Positions 16,635-27,429 of a stretch of 44,461 nt of DNA are shown in pieces. The notes under the pieces were generated by a model, which saw only the letters and a program-made list of their open reading frames with translations, did no database searches and was not told where the DNA came from. The stretch is taken from positions 1 to 44,461 of the forward strand of contig MCFG01000488.1 of NCBI GenBank assembly GCA_002104895.1, read 5' to 3'. The stretch is from Anaeromyces robustus (Eukaryota; Neocallimastigomycota; Neocallimastigomycetes; Neocallimastigales; Neocallimastigaceae). Positions within the stretch are counted from its first letter, which is position 1; every line of letters begins with the position of its first letter. The position numbers and the translations under genes were made by a program.

Positions 16635-17693
16635 ATGTCAGTACAAACTCAATCACATTATGATTATCTAGCAGATTACTATGATTGGATGACAGGAGAC
16701 TTTGAAACAAATTTTGAAGAAACTTTAAAATTCTTTCGTAATAATAATATACATAAACCAAAAAAAGAAAATGGTATTGTAGTTGATTTAGGAGCTGGCT
16801 CTGGTGCACAAACAATTCCTTTAGCTGTACTTGGTTATAAAGTTATTGCAGTTGATTTTTGTCAAAAATTATTAAATATATTAGAAGAAAGAGCAAAAAA
16901 TAGAAATGTATTAGACAGAGTTCACACTATATGTGGTGATCTTTTAAAATTTACAGAAATTACACCAAATGATGGTGTTGAAATGGTAGTTTGTATGGGT
17001 GATACTTTAACTCAACTTGGTAATATGGAAGAAGTTAAACGTTTATTAATTAAAATTTCAAATGCTCTTCAACCTAATGGTATTATTGTACTTACATTTC
17101 AAAATCTTGCTGATTCTGAAGCAGAAAATACTTTAAATAAATTTATTCCTATGAGAAATGATGATAATACTATTTTTACTTGTTATATGGAATTTGAAAA
17201 AACTCATGTTAAAGTTCATGAACTTTTATATGTTAAAAAAGAACTTGATCCAAATCAAAAACACAAAGAAGAATCACAAGCTTCTCTTTTTGGACCATCA
17301 CCAGATAAAAATCAAAAATGGAAATTATTCCAAGGTTGGTATAAAAAAGTACGAGTTCATTATGAAGATATTTGGGAATTTTTAAGAAAAATGGGATTCC
17401 AGATAAAAAAATTCGAAAATAAAAATGGACATATAACATTTATAGCTCAAAAGGAACCAGATCGTGATGTCATGTTTGATAATTCGCTTTTTGGTATTCC
17501 AAATGAAAATACTTCTGATATAGAAGAAGAACGTAATTTATATGATTTAAATAAATTAATTGAAGATGATAAAAAAAAAACTGATTCAGAATTAAATTTT
17601 TCAATAATAAATACTATTGATAATAATAATAATAATAATAGAAGAAAATCGGACGAACTATTACCAAACTCTAAAAAAAGAAAGGAAAATTAA
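16635..17693 (+). CDS. Class I SAM-dependent methyltransferase, intronless
   Basis: A 352-residue ORF. The Rossmann SAM-binding motif I, VVDLGAGSGAQTIPLA, lies at residues 49-64. The post-I acidic strand VIAVDFC is at 70-76, motif II/III-type strand VEMVVCMGDTLTQLG at about 115-129, and a PNGIIVLTFQNL strand follows. Residues 180-290 form a mixed region with aromatic and basic residues (CYMEFEKTHVKVHELLYV; GWYKKVRVHYEDIWEFL), typical of the C-terminal half of bacterial-type small-molecule methyltransferases. The tail after about residue 300 is acidic, then Asn-rich, and ends in basic KKRKEN. This looks like a host-type low-complexity extension added to a bacterial-type core. The substrate cannot be predicted. 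The absence of introns and the bacterial look suggest horizontal acquisition, which needs a tree. Confidence 0.75.
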   Translation: MSVQTQSHYDYLADYYDWMTGDFETNFEETLKFFRNNNIHKPKKENGIVVDLGAGSGAQTIPLAVLGYKVIAVDFCQKLLNILEERAKNRNVLDRVHTICGDLLKFTEITPNDGVEMVVCMGDTLTQLGNMEEVKRLLIKISNALQPNGIIVLTFQNLADSEAENTLNKFIPMRNDDNTIFTCYMEFEKTHVKVHELLYVKKELDPNQKHKEESQASLFGPSPDKNQKWKLFQGWYKKVRVHYEDIWEFLRKMGFQIKKFENKNGHITFIAQKEPDRDVMFDNSLFGIPNENTSDIEEERNLYDLNKLIEDDKKKTDSELNFSIINTIDNNNNNNRRKSDELLPNSKKRKEN

Positions 17694-18652
17694 TAATAAA
17701 AAAATAGTTTATTATACACAACATTTGAAAGTAAAATAATTAAAATTATACATATATATATTTAATACACAACACTTATTAAAATAATTAAATATATATA
17801 TATTTATACACACAACACTTAAAATATCACAGATTTTTTAACACTTTTTTTTTTCTTTAAGAAATAATACAATAATTGATTAATTAATAATTCATATGTA
17901 TAAACGAATATACAAAGATGGCAAATTAAGTTTAAATAAGTAAAATATATGAATAAAAAAAAATAAGTAAATAAATAATAAAATTAAAATTAAAGTACAA
18001 ATTTTAATATTGAAAAGTTTCATCTATAAGTGTAAATTTATTATTTCTTTTATTTATTTATTAATAATAAATGAATTACATAAATTTATATATATGATTA
18101 ATTTTATCAGTAAAGAGCATGATTGAACCATTATCTTTGTCTTAAAGACTAATCGTAATTACCATCATTTAAAATTAATCTTATATATATTATTATTAAT
18201 AAATTAATAATAAGTAATATTTTTACTTATTATCTATTTTATTAATAATATTTATTCAATATTTAATTTATATTATATTAAATCTTTTTTTTTTTTTTTT
18301 TTGACAAAGAATGAAAGAAAAATAAAAATTGTAAATTTTCTATTTATCTGAAACATATAAAATTTTATCCAATGAATTTTTACAAATTGAATTTTGCTCA
18401 ATCAAAAACTAGCTTATTATTATTTAGATTAACTTTTTTTTTTTTTGAAAAAAAAATAAAAAATAAAAGATTCTATATAATTAGTATATTTATATTTATA
18501 TATAATTAATATATTTATTTAATTTAATAGAATATATTAAAAATAAAGAATTATAATTGTTATTATTTTAAATAATTGTAAACTTACATATTTTAAAAAT
18601 AAACATTTACTTTTTTTTTTTCTTTTGATATATAAATTAAATATAAACATAA

Positions 18653-18687
<35 letters not shown>

Positions 18688-18688
18688 A
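17694..18688. other. Intergenic spacer between two methyltransferase genes
   Basis: About 1 kb, mostly A/T, with no ORF. A short mixed-composition patch at about 18112-18170 contains the small inverted repeat GTCTTAAAGAC. The end is a (TAAA)n leader abutting the next start codon. Confidence 0.65.
18651..18688 (+). repeat. (TAAA)n leader directly abutting a start codon
   Basis: About nine TAAA units run straight into the ATG of the BMT6-like gene, giving an unusual purine-rich, unstructured 5' leader. No other coding gene here has the tetranucleotide repeat touching its start codon. Confidence 0.85.
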
Positions 18689-19702
18689 ATGAGTGATAAT
18701 TCGAAAATGTCTAAAGCCAAATTAAAGAAAAAGGCTTCTAGACTTCAAAAAAAGGAAAAGAGTAAATTACAATTAAAAGAAAAAAAGGAAGAAAATAAAC
18801 ATCTTCTCGAACATGTCTATTATCTAGGTAGACAAACTTGTGTATCACAAGCTATATTAAATATCATTAAAACAGCATGTCAAGAGCATATTTCAAACGA
18901 AGCCTTTGAATCAAATTTACAACAAATTAAAACACACTTTTTCAATAGAGAATATGATGCTATTTTTAGTGAACCAAAATATCTTCCAATATATACCACT
19001 GCTTATGCTCCTTCAAGGGCATTAGCTTATAATGAATTATTTACTTCACATCCTGAACTTATGAATATTTTAGCTACACCTAATGCTTATATTTATTGTA
19101 TGGGTTCAGGTGCTGGAAGTGAAATAGTTGGTTTAACTTGTGCGAATTTAGCTTCTTCAACCAATGAAAATCAAGGTTTAGAAATTCATTGTCAAGATTA
19201 TGCTGACTATTCAAAAGTTCAAGAAAGTTTAGAAAAAACTTTAAAAAATCAATGGAATATTCAAGATAGTAGAATTAAATATTCATCATCAGTAGCAGAT
19301 GTATTAAAAAATGATAATACTAATGGTATGACAGTAGATGAACATATATCTAAAGCAACACTTGTTACGGCAATGTTCCTTATGAATGAACTTTTTACTA
19401 TGTCAAAAAAGGAAACTGTTCAACTTATTACAAGACTTGTTAAAAATTTAACAAAAGGTTCTTACTTTTTATTAGTTGATTCTGCAGGATCATTTTCAAA
19501 CTTAAATGTTAATAATAGTGAAGGTGATACTAAAAAAACTATTATGATTTATCAACTTATTGATATGATTAAAAGTTTTGATATTTTAATAAAAGATGAT
19601 GCTGTATGGTATAGATTACCAAATGAAAAAGTTCAACCTCTTCATTACCCAACAAAATTAAATAATATGAGATATTTCTTAAGATTATACCAAAAAATTT
19701 AA
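18689..19702 (+). CDS. BMT6: 25S rRNA uridine-N3 methyltransferase, Bmt6-like
   Basis: A 337-residue intronless ORF. The yeast Bmt6 family (Pfam Methyltransf_34) methylates N3 of a uridine in 25S rRNA during ribosome biogenesis. Family landmarks are in order: a very basic Lys-rich N-terminus (residues 8-36, likely nucleolar targeting), the conserved APSRALAYNELF block at 107-118, a SAM-binding glycine loop CMGSGAGSEIVGL at 137-149, a TLVTAMFLMNELFTMSK strand-helix, then SYFLLVDSAGSF, and a C-terminal YFLRLYQK ending. The start ATG directly follows a (TAAA)n leader. The length and the full set of motifs suggest an intact gene. The assignment rests on remembered family features. Confidence 0.8.
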   Translation: MSDNSKMSKAKLKKKASRLQKKEKSKLQLKEKKEENKHLLEHVYYLGRQTCVSQAILNIIKTACQEHISNEAFESNLQQIKTHFFNREYDAIFSEPKYLPIYTTAYAPSRALAYNELFTSHPELMNILATPNAYIYCMGSGAGSEIVGLTCANLASSTNENQGLEIHCQDYADYSKVQESLEKTLKNQWNIQDSRIKYSSSVADVLKNDNTNGMTVDEHISKATLVTAMFLMNELFTMSKKETVQLITRLVKNLTKGSYFLLVDSAGSFSNLNVNNSEGDTKKTIMIYQLIDMIKSFDILIKDDAVWYRLPNEKVQPLHYPTKLNNMRYFLRLYQKI

Positions 19703-20124
19703 TTTATTTTTTTTTTTTCCTTTTTATAAAAACTTATTAATTCTTACATTTATATAAGAAATAAAAATAAATTTAAATTTAAATTTAATTATTTAAACAA
19801 TCTACTTTATGAAATATATATATATATCTTTTTTTTTTCATTATTATTATCATTACTATATTCTCAAATCAATTCAATCACTATAATTAATTTTAGATTT
19901 ATTAGAAACTTAAACAGTAATATCAATAATAATATATTTTTCAATAAATATTATACCAATTATTAAATCAATAATATATATTTATTTATTAAAAATTTTT
20001 TATATATTTTTAAAAATTAAATAGATAAAAAATAATTATTAAATAAATATTATTTTATAAAATAATAAAAATATATATAAATAATTATGTCATTATAGTA
20101 TTCTATTATTTGTAAAAAAAAAAA

Positions 20125-20155
<31 letters not shown>

Positions 20156-20205
20156 GTATATAGATATATAGATAGATAAGAATAATATTATAAAAATAAT
20201 ATTTT
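19703..20205. other. Convergent intergenic spacer
   Basis: 500 bp of A/T-rich DNA between the 3' ends of the BMT6-like gene (plus) and the Asn-rich gene (minus). It has (TA)n at about 20125-20155. No gene is seen. Confidence 0.7.
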
Positions 20206-21130
20206 TTATATTCTATTTTTTGTTTTTAATCTAGAAGCTTCAGTTGGCTTTGCATATGAAGGAGCAGATTTTAAAGAAGAAGTTTTAGATTTAACTTTTT
20301 TCTTTGGTTTTAATGTTCCTTTTTTCATTGCAGAATGAACTATATATAATATATAGTTTTTATCAAAAGTAATTAATTAATAAGTTTATTTCATTGTAAA
20401 TAATAAATATAATAATTATTAAAAAAAAATTTTTTTTTTATTTTATTTTAAAAAAAGATTAATAATTGATATAATTATATACCTTGATGCTTTAACGGAT
20501 CAAGTGTTTTCGATCTTTGTGAAATTCTTTTCTTTAAACTTTCTATCATTTTTTGTATATTTTTCATTTCATCATCTTCATCCTGTAATGAATTTGTTAT
20601 TATTTTATTTTCATTACTATTAGATTTAATTTCTTTTTTATTTTTAAATTCATTTTTTTCTTTTTGTTTTTCTTTTTCATTTTCTTTTTCCTTTTCTTTC
20701 ATCTCTTTAATTTCCTTTTCTTTTTCATTTACTTCTTCTTCCGGTTCCTCTGATTTAAGTTTATTATATTTAATTGGATGAATAAATAATTCACTTTCAT
20801 CAAATGTTTCAATGTATGGTATAGAAATAAAATTATTCATATCTATTATATTATTTTCTTTTTTATCTTCAATATAACTTTTAAAACTTTTATTATTTTT
20901 TATTACTTTCTTATTATTAATAATATTATTATTTTTCTTTTCCTTAAAAATTGTATTTTGCATATTTTTGTTGTTATTTAAATGATTATTTGAACTATTA
21001 TGTTTCTTATCTATCAGAATTTTATTGTTGTAATAGTTATTATAATTAACATTATTAATTTTACCATCCTGATTATATTTAATTGTAATATCCTTATTAT
21101 TATTATTATTATTATTATTATAATGATGAA

Positions 21131-21221
<91 letters not shown>

Positions 21222-21423
21222 TTTAATATCATATTCTGTACTCTTTTTACTAGAATTAATTGTATTATTATTATCTTTTATTGAAATATTTTTCCATTTA
21301 TATTCATTCTTATCATGGATACTATCATTTTTTAAGTTATTTAGGTCTTCTTCATTATTTTCATATTTCTCATTAAGATATGAATCATTAATTTTAATTT
21401 TTATATTATCATCATCATCATCA

Positions 21424-21459
<36 letters not shown>

Positions 21460-22883
21460 GTATTAGTATTATTAAAAGTAATAATTGGAATAGTATTAGT
21501 GTTTCCATTATTTATTACATTAGTAGGGTTATAAGGTTTATCATTATATATATTATTAATATTATTATATTTATTATATTTTTCATTTATTGGGTTAGGT
21601 TTTATATTTTCCATATTTTCATATTGATTTTTAGAAATATATGATTTTTGATAATTATCAACTTTATCTAGATTTCCATAATTTTTAGTATTTAATTTTT
21701 CATTAAATAAATTATTATTGTTATTACTATTATTTAAATGATAAAGGATTTTATTATTAATTTTCTTCTCATATTCATTTAATTCAATATTTAAAATTTC
21801 TTTAAATTTGTTTTCTGTAACAAAATTATTCAATGAATGTGTTATATCATTATTAATTTTTTCTAATAATATTGATTCAAAATTATTTAATGTTGAATTT
21901 ATATTATTTTCAACATATTTTTTCATATTATCATAATCATTATTAATTTTTATCATAAATTCCTTTTCTTCTATTTCTCTATCATGTTGAATTTTTAAAG
22001 TACATTCATTCAAATTATTTATATTTTTTTGCATTATTTCCATTTTTTTATTTATATCTTGTAATTGTCTTGATAACAATGATATTGTATCTTTTAATTT
22101 TAAAATATCATCATCATTATTTTTATTAATAATATTTTTATTGTTATTAATAATTTCATTACTTAATTCATTATTTGTTTTATTTTTCAGTGTTTCACTG
22201 TTATCATTATCATAATGATTGATATTAAATATATTACTATTATTTGAACTATTATTAATATTTAAATATGAATTGTTTGAATTTATATTTTTAACATTAG
22301 TATTCAATTTAGAATTAATATTTAAATAATTATCTTTATTAATATTATTATTATCATTAGTATTAGTATTAGGATTTATAGTTTGACTATTATTATTGTT
22401 ACTTCTATTGTCTGTATATTTATTATAATTATTGTTTTCTGTTTTTTTGATATTCTTTTTCATTTTATATTCTTTAACATTATTTAAAGTTAATGTATGA
22501 TTAGTGTTACTAGTTCCAGAACTACCTATTGATTCACAAAGAATAGATGAATCATTATGATTATCTGCTATTTTTGTGTTATTATTATTATTACTATTAT
22601 TATTCAACAAATGGTTTTTTTCTATATTATTTGGTATTTTATCATTGTCTTTATTATTATTATAATTTATATATTCATATATACTTGAATTATCTTGATT
22701 TTCTGGAATTATACTTTCTTTAAAAACTTTCTTATTTTTATCAATATTGTCATTATCATTTACAGATGTTTTTAATATTTCATATGATAAATAGGAACTT
22801 TGTGGTGTAAATATATAACTTTTTCTTAAATTATCGTTATATGGTGTATTTATATTATTGTTATTATCTTTTTTTTTATCCAT
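20206..22883 (-). CDS. Asn-rich coiled-coil protein, function unknown
   Basis: Two exons read on the minus strand: 22883-20483 and 20339-20206, joined in phase 1 (donor GTATAT, acceptor TATAG), for 844 residues. The protein is dominated by Asn. A run of about 28 consecutive Asn is encoded by AAT repeats near 21130-21216. A heptad-like coiled coil spans about residues 255-380 (DTISLLSRQLQDINKKMEIM and onward). A highly charged Glu/Lys stretch follows near residues 715-770. The small second exon gives a basic, Ser/Lys-rich C-terminus ending TEASRLKTKNRI, which is better conserved in composition and may be the functional end. No catalytic motif is visible. The upstream minus-strand gene could be its 5' part (see findings); in that case exon 1 here would begin at about 22867 rather than at the ATG. 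Confidence 0.6.
21130..21216 (-). repeat. (AAT)n coding repeat: poly-asparagine run
   Basis: About 28 uninterrupted AAT codons on the minus strand, read as Asn in the coiled-coil gene. The single codon type indicates recent slippage expansion rather than selected poly-Asn with mixed AAT and AAC codons. Confidence 0.9.
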
Positions 22884-23168
22884 TTGATAGGTTAATAAAT
22901 GTATTATATGTAATAATTATAATTATGATAAATTTTAATATGTAATATTGTCATATTATAAATTTTTATTATATAGAAGATAATAAAGGATAATATATAT
23001 ATATATATATAAGCGTACCCTTTATAGTAATAATAAAATATTTATGTTAATTATAGTTTATATATTTTATATATTTTTTGTTTTTAATAATTTTAGTAAT
23101 TAATATCTTTATTTAATAATAAAAATGTTGTTATGTAGTAATAATAATAATAATAATAGTTATTATAA

Positions 23169-24083
23169 TTATAATATGAATATACATACTCTTAAAGAAT
23201 CATCTATATATAATTTTGGTATAAGGTCTTCATTTATATCATCTTTGATATGTCATATTATTATATTATTTTTATTACATAATAATTTATTTTTTTAGTA
23301 ATGATTCTAATTAATATTATATATATAATTAATTTATTAACGATAAATTACTTATTATTTCTGTTTTAAAATTTTGACTTTCTCTAAAGAAATTTTGACT
23401 TTCTTTAAATTTATTAAATTCATTATTAATTTCCGAATAATTAAATGATGTATTTAATTTAAAACTGGGAATTTCTGAAGTCATATTATTACTATCATTA
23501 ATGTATTTTTTTAAATTATTTAATTGAAATTGAAAACTTTCACCTAAATTGTTATTTTTAATATCAATGTCTTTTAAACTGTTATCTATTGACATTTTAA
23601 AACTTTTATCATCATTATTATATTTTTTTTTATTTTTATTATCTTTTGAATGAAATATATTTTCTGGAATTTTAAATGATATGTTGGAATAAATACTTTT
23701 AATTAAACTATTATCTTCTTCATCATCAATATTTATAAAAATATTATTATTATTATTATTATTGTTATATTTTGAATTTTTCTTTATAATATCTGTTGAT
23801 GAATCGATGGAATAGTTATTATAACTATTAAATATATTTTCTTTATCCATTTTTGCTTTTTCTATAATACCTTCTAATTCATGACTTAAATCTAAACTTA
23901 TAGATTTATCTAAATAATTATCATCATATAATTTAAAATTCCAGTTATTATTATTTAATTTTGTATTTTTATAATCCTGAAATAAATAAATAAATAAATA
24001 AATATATATATATATATAAATGAAAAATAAGAAGTTAGAAATATTATTTAAAAATTATAATAATTAAGTATTTTATTTACCAT
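23169..24083 (-). CDS. Small Asn/Ser-rich protein, 3' end uncertain
   Basis: Minus-strand model: exon 1 is only the ATG (24083-24081, followed directly by GTAAAT), exon 2 is 23976-23352 (acceptor TTTCAG), and exon 3 starts at 23242. The N-terminus is MDYKNTKLNNNNWNFKLY and then SISLDLSHELEGIIEKA, which looks like a real amphipathic segment. The rest is Asn, Ser, Lys and Asp rich with two near-repeats FRESQNF and FKESQNF. Exon 3 encodes INEDLIPKLYIDDSLR and either reads into a stop at 23169 or uses a GTATAT donor at 23185 that joins, in phase, the Asn-rich coiled-coil gene downstream. If exon 2 is not spliced, the stop is at 23329. I do not recognise the family. Confidence 0.45.
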
Positions 24084-24216
24084 ATTTATTTATTTATTAT
24101 TATATTATTATTATTATTATTTATTATGGAGTATTATATATATATATCTTTTTTATTTTAATTTTTATTTATTTTTTATTTTTAATATGTGGTGTTCTAA
24201 ATAAATATTTTAAAAT

Positions 24217-24249
<33 letters not shown>

Positions 24250-24898
24250 AATATATAATTAAAATAAATAAAAAAAAAAATCAAAACAAAAATGTTTTGA
24301 GCAGTAAAATGAAACTTTAATTAAAAGTATTTCAAAACATAACAAAAAACAAAAATATTATTTTTTAAAATTTTAATTTAAATATTAAAAGATCAACTTG
24401 GATTTTTTTAAAAAAAATGATATGTGTAACATCAAATTTTTTTTTTTTTATGAATTTTTTAATATTTATTATTATTATAATTATAATATTGTATATATAT
24501 TTTAATTTTATTATATACATCAAATATTTTTTTTTATATGCGGAGTTAAAAAAGAATTAATAATAATAATAATGAAAATATTTTGACGTTTTATTTACTT
24601 TTTACTTTTTTTAAAATGTTACATTAATTAAATAAATCTTGTTTAATAATTTTTTAATTATTAAAATATTTATTAAAAATTGGTTATATAGAGATTTATT
24701 AAATAATATTTTTATAAATATTTTAGTTATTGGTTTTTGAAATTATTTTATATAAATAACATTTTAAATATATTTTTAAATCATATATTACAAACTACAA
24801 ATATATATATATATATATATTTATCAAAAATATAAAGAATTATTTTTTTTTGTTTGTAATTTTTTTAAAAAAACATATAATATTATAATACACATAAC
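24084..24898. other. Divergent promoter region, AT-rich
   Basis: 800 bp between the start of the minus-strand Asn-rich gene and IFT46 on the plus strand. It contains a roughly 30-base A run at about 24218-24247. Both genes start outward, so their promoters must lie here. No recognisable factor site is seen. Confidence 0.6.
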
Positions 24899-25525
24899 AT
24901 GTTTGATAGTGACTCAAGTGATAATGAAGAATCATACAGTGAATTAGTAATAATTTTTTTTACTTTTTTTCTTTAATTGATATATTGTTAGTGAATAAAG
25001 TTATATAATATAAATATTGAATTAATATTTAATTATTAATATAATATTTTTAGGAAAAGAAAACAAAATTTTTAAATTTCAATACTACAACTGTTGATAA
25101 TAATTATTATGATGAAGAAATAGAAGTATCTGATTCTGAAAGTTCAAAACTAATTAATTATCATGGTGATTCTCCTCCAACTCACCCAATATCGGATTCC
25201 GAAGGAGAATATGATCATTCTGATGATGAAGATGCTCATATTGTATGAAAAAAAGATTATTATTTATATTGATTGATATATAAATATATTATCATTATAA
25301 TATATACTATATTGAATTATAATGACTGAAAATATGGATAATATATATTATCCATATTTTCAATTATACAATAATATTAATATATTATTATATAAAATAT
25401 ATAGAATTAATATTATATATAATATTTTTATTTATAGACATTAAAAAGTACAGGTGATTTAAATTATGGTGGGAAATATATGGATAATAGTGAAGATATC
25501 GAAAAGTATATTTTAATAAATATTT

Positions 25526-25563
<38 letters not shown>

Positions 25564-25822
25564 ATCAAAATAAAAATAGGCATAATTATTAAATCAATAT
25601 ATATATATATAATTAATATATATATATATATATACATATTATAGGTCATATGGGTTAATTGATAATATTAATGAAGAATTAAATGAATTATTTTCATATA
25701 TAGATCAATATAAGCCAATAGATACCAAATTAGATACAGAATTAAAACCATTTATACCTGATTATATTCCTGCTGTAGGGGATATAGATGCATTTATAAA
25801 GGTATAATTTAATTTTTATAAA

Positions 25823-25854
<32 letters not shown>

Positions 25855-26771
25855 CTTTTTTATTTATTATACTATATTTACTATATAATTTATAATAAGT
25901 TGAAAATAAATCTTTATAAAAATAAAAATATATATAACTATATTGTTTAAAAAAAAAGATTCCTCGTTGTGATAATGCGGTTGATACATTAGGTTTAGCA
26001 TGTGTTGATGAACCTTCTGGGAACCAATCTGATCCTACTGGTTAGTATATATTTATACTTTATTTTATTTTATGGCATTCTTTATAACAATAATTAGTGT
26101 ATATAATAATAATAATTAATATATATATATATAATAGTATTGGATCTTCGTTTAAGAGCTATAACAAAATCCTCAAGTGATGCAGATTTAAAAATAAGAT
26201 CAATACCTTCAGAAGATATCAAAGAGGATCCAAAATTAATAGATACATGGGTAACAAATATAGATGAACTTCATGATTCAAAACCTCGTCCAAATGTTAT
26301 ATATTCTAGAAGGATGCCAGATATCGAAGTATATACTTTATTTATATATTAATGAAGAAAATAAGATATGTTTTATTAATAAATTTATATATTATAGGAT
26401 TTAATGCAAGTATGGCCAACAGAAATAGAAGAAGAATTAAATAATGTATGTTATCATTTATAGAATTTATATATATATATTAAAATAATTTACACATAAA
26501 AATTTAATTACAATATAGATATTAACGATTAATATATTAATTATATTAATAGATTGACTTACCATCAGCAGATCTTGATTTATCTTTGATAGATTATATT
26601 CGTTTATTATTAGTTTTACTAGATATACCAATACATTCTGATAATTTAAAACTTAATGAATTAAATAAAGAAAATTCAAGAACAACAATTGAATCATTAC
26701 ATGTAATGTTTACTTTATACTCAGAATTTAAAAATTCACAACATTTTAAAGCTATGAAACATATAAATTAA
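24899..26771 (+). CDS. IFT46: Intraflagellar transport protein 46 (IFT-B core)
   Basis: Eight exons: 24899-24946, 25054-25242, 25438-25505, 25645-25801, 25959-26040, 26138-26328, 26398-26445 and 26553-26771. All phases close, giving 333 residues. IFT46 belongs to the IFT-B core and carries axonemal cargo such as outer dynein arms during flagellum assembly. The N-terminal 75 residues are acidic and Ser-rich, as in other IFT46 proteins. The conserved part begins at KPFIPDYIPAVGDIDAFIK and continues with LGLACVDEP, NQSDPTVLDLRLRAI, SKPRPNVIYSRRMPDIEDLMQ WPTE, LPSADLDLSLIDYIRLL and ends FTLYSEFKNSQHFK, all family signatures. It shows that the organism makes flagella. Intron 5 uses an unusual GTTAGT donor, and intron 2 holds a 36-bp perfect palindrome. 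Confidence 0.95.
25327..25362. repeat. 36-bp perfect palindrome inside IFT46 intron 2
   Basis: The 18-base left arm TGAAAATATGGATAATAT is followed with no spacer by its exact reverse complement. It sits in the middle of the 195-bp intron, so the pre-mRNA could fold into a long hairpin that brings donor and acceptor together. Confidence 0.85.
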
Positions 26772-27024
26772 AATATTTCTTTTTTTAAAAAAAAAGCAAG
26801 AATAATTTCATAATTCAATTGTACTATATTTTTTTATATAAAAAAATAAATAATTTTTTTATATATTATAATACCCCAGTCATATATTATTATCTGTTCA
26901 ATATCAATTTTTTATCTAAAAAAATAATAAATGAATAAATGAATAAATAAATAAAATAAATAAATAAATAAAATAAATAAATAAATAAAATAAATAAATA
27001 AAATAAATAAATAAATAAATAAAA

Positions 27025-27055
<31 letters not shown>

Positions 27056-27124
27056 AATAAATAAAATAAATAAATAAAATAAATAAATAAATAAGTAAAT
27101 AAATAAATAAATAAATAAATAAAA

Positions 27125-27167
<43 letters not shown>

Positions 27168-27429
27168 GTAAATAAATAAATAATAAATAAATAAATAAAT
27201 AAATAAATAATAAATAAATAAGTAAATAATAATAATAAATAAATAATAATATATAAATAAAATAAAGTAAAATAATAAATTTGTTAATAAATTTTGATTT
27301 TTTTTTATTATTATTTAACTTAAATAAATAATATTTTAATTACAAATTTACAATTTAATAAATTTATTTTTTTAATGTTATTATGTTTAAATTAATTATT
27401 AATAAATATGATTAATTATATTAATTATA
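26772..27429. other. Convergent spacer filled by a (TAAA)n-type repeat
   Basis: 650 bp between the 3' ends of IFT46 (plus) and ORC4 (minus). No gene is seen. The central half is a degenerate AAATA/TAAA array, annotated separately. Confidence 0.8.
26931..27240. repeat. Interrupted (TAAA)n/(TAAAA)n array
   Basis: About 310 bp of TAAA units mixed with five-base TAAAA variants and occasional AAGT. It is the longest tetranucleotide tract in the window and more degenerate than the intronic ones, so probably older. It lies between two converging genes. Confidence 0.9.

Noticed and set aside
17158-17439. ORFs in other frames within the methyltransferase gene
   Set aside because: Shadow frames of a well-supported coding sequence.
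18112-18170. Mixed-composition patch with GTCTTAAAGAC that might be a snoRNA or snRNA
   Set aside because: No C/D or H/ACA boxes and no snRNA motif; the inverted repeat is only 5 bp.
21000-21284. Poly-Ile ORFs on both strands
   Set aside because: Out-of-frame readings of the (AAT)n poly-Asn tract.
25464-25649. Minus-strand Ile/Tyr ORF
   Set aside because: Lies over an IFT46 exon and its (TA)n-rich intron; no independent support.
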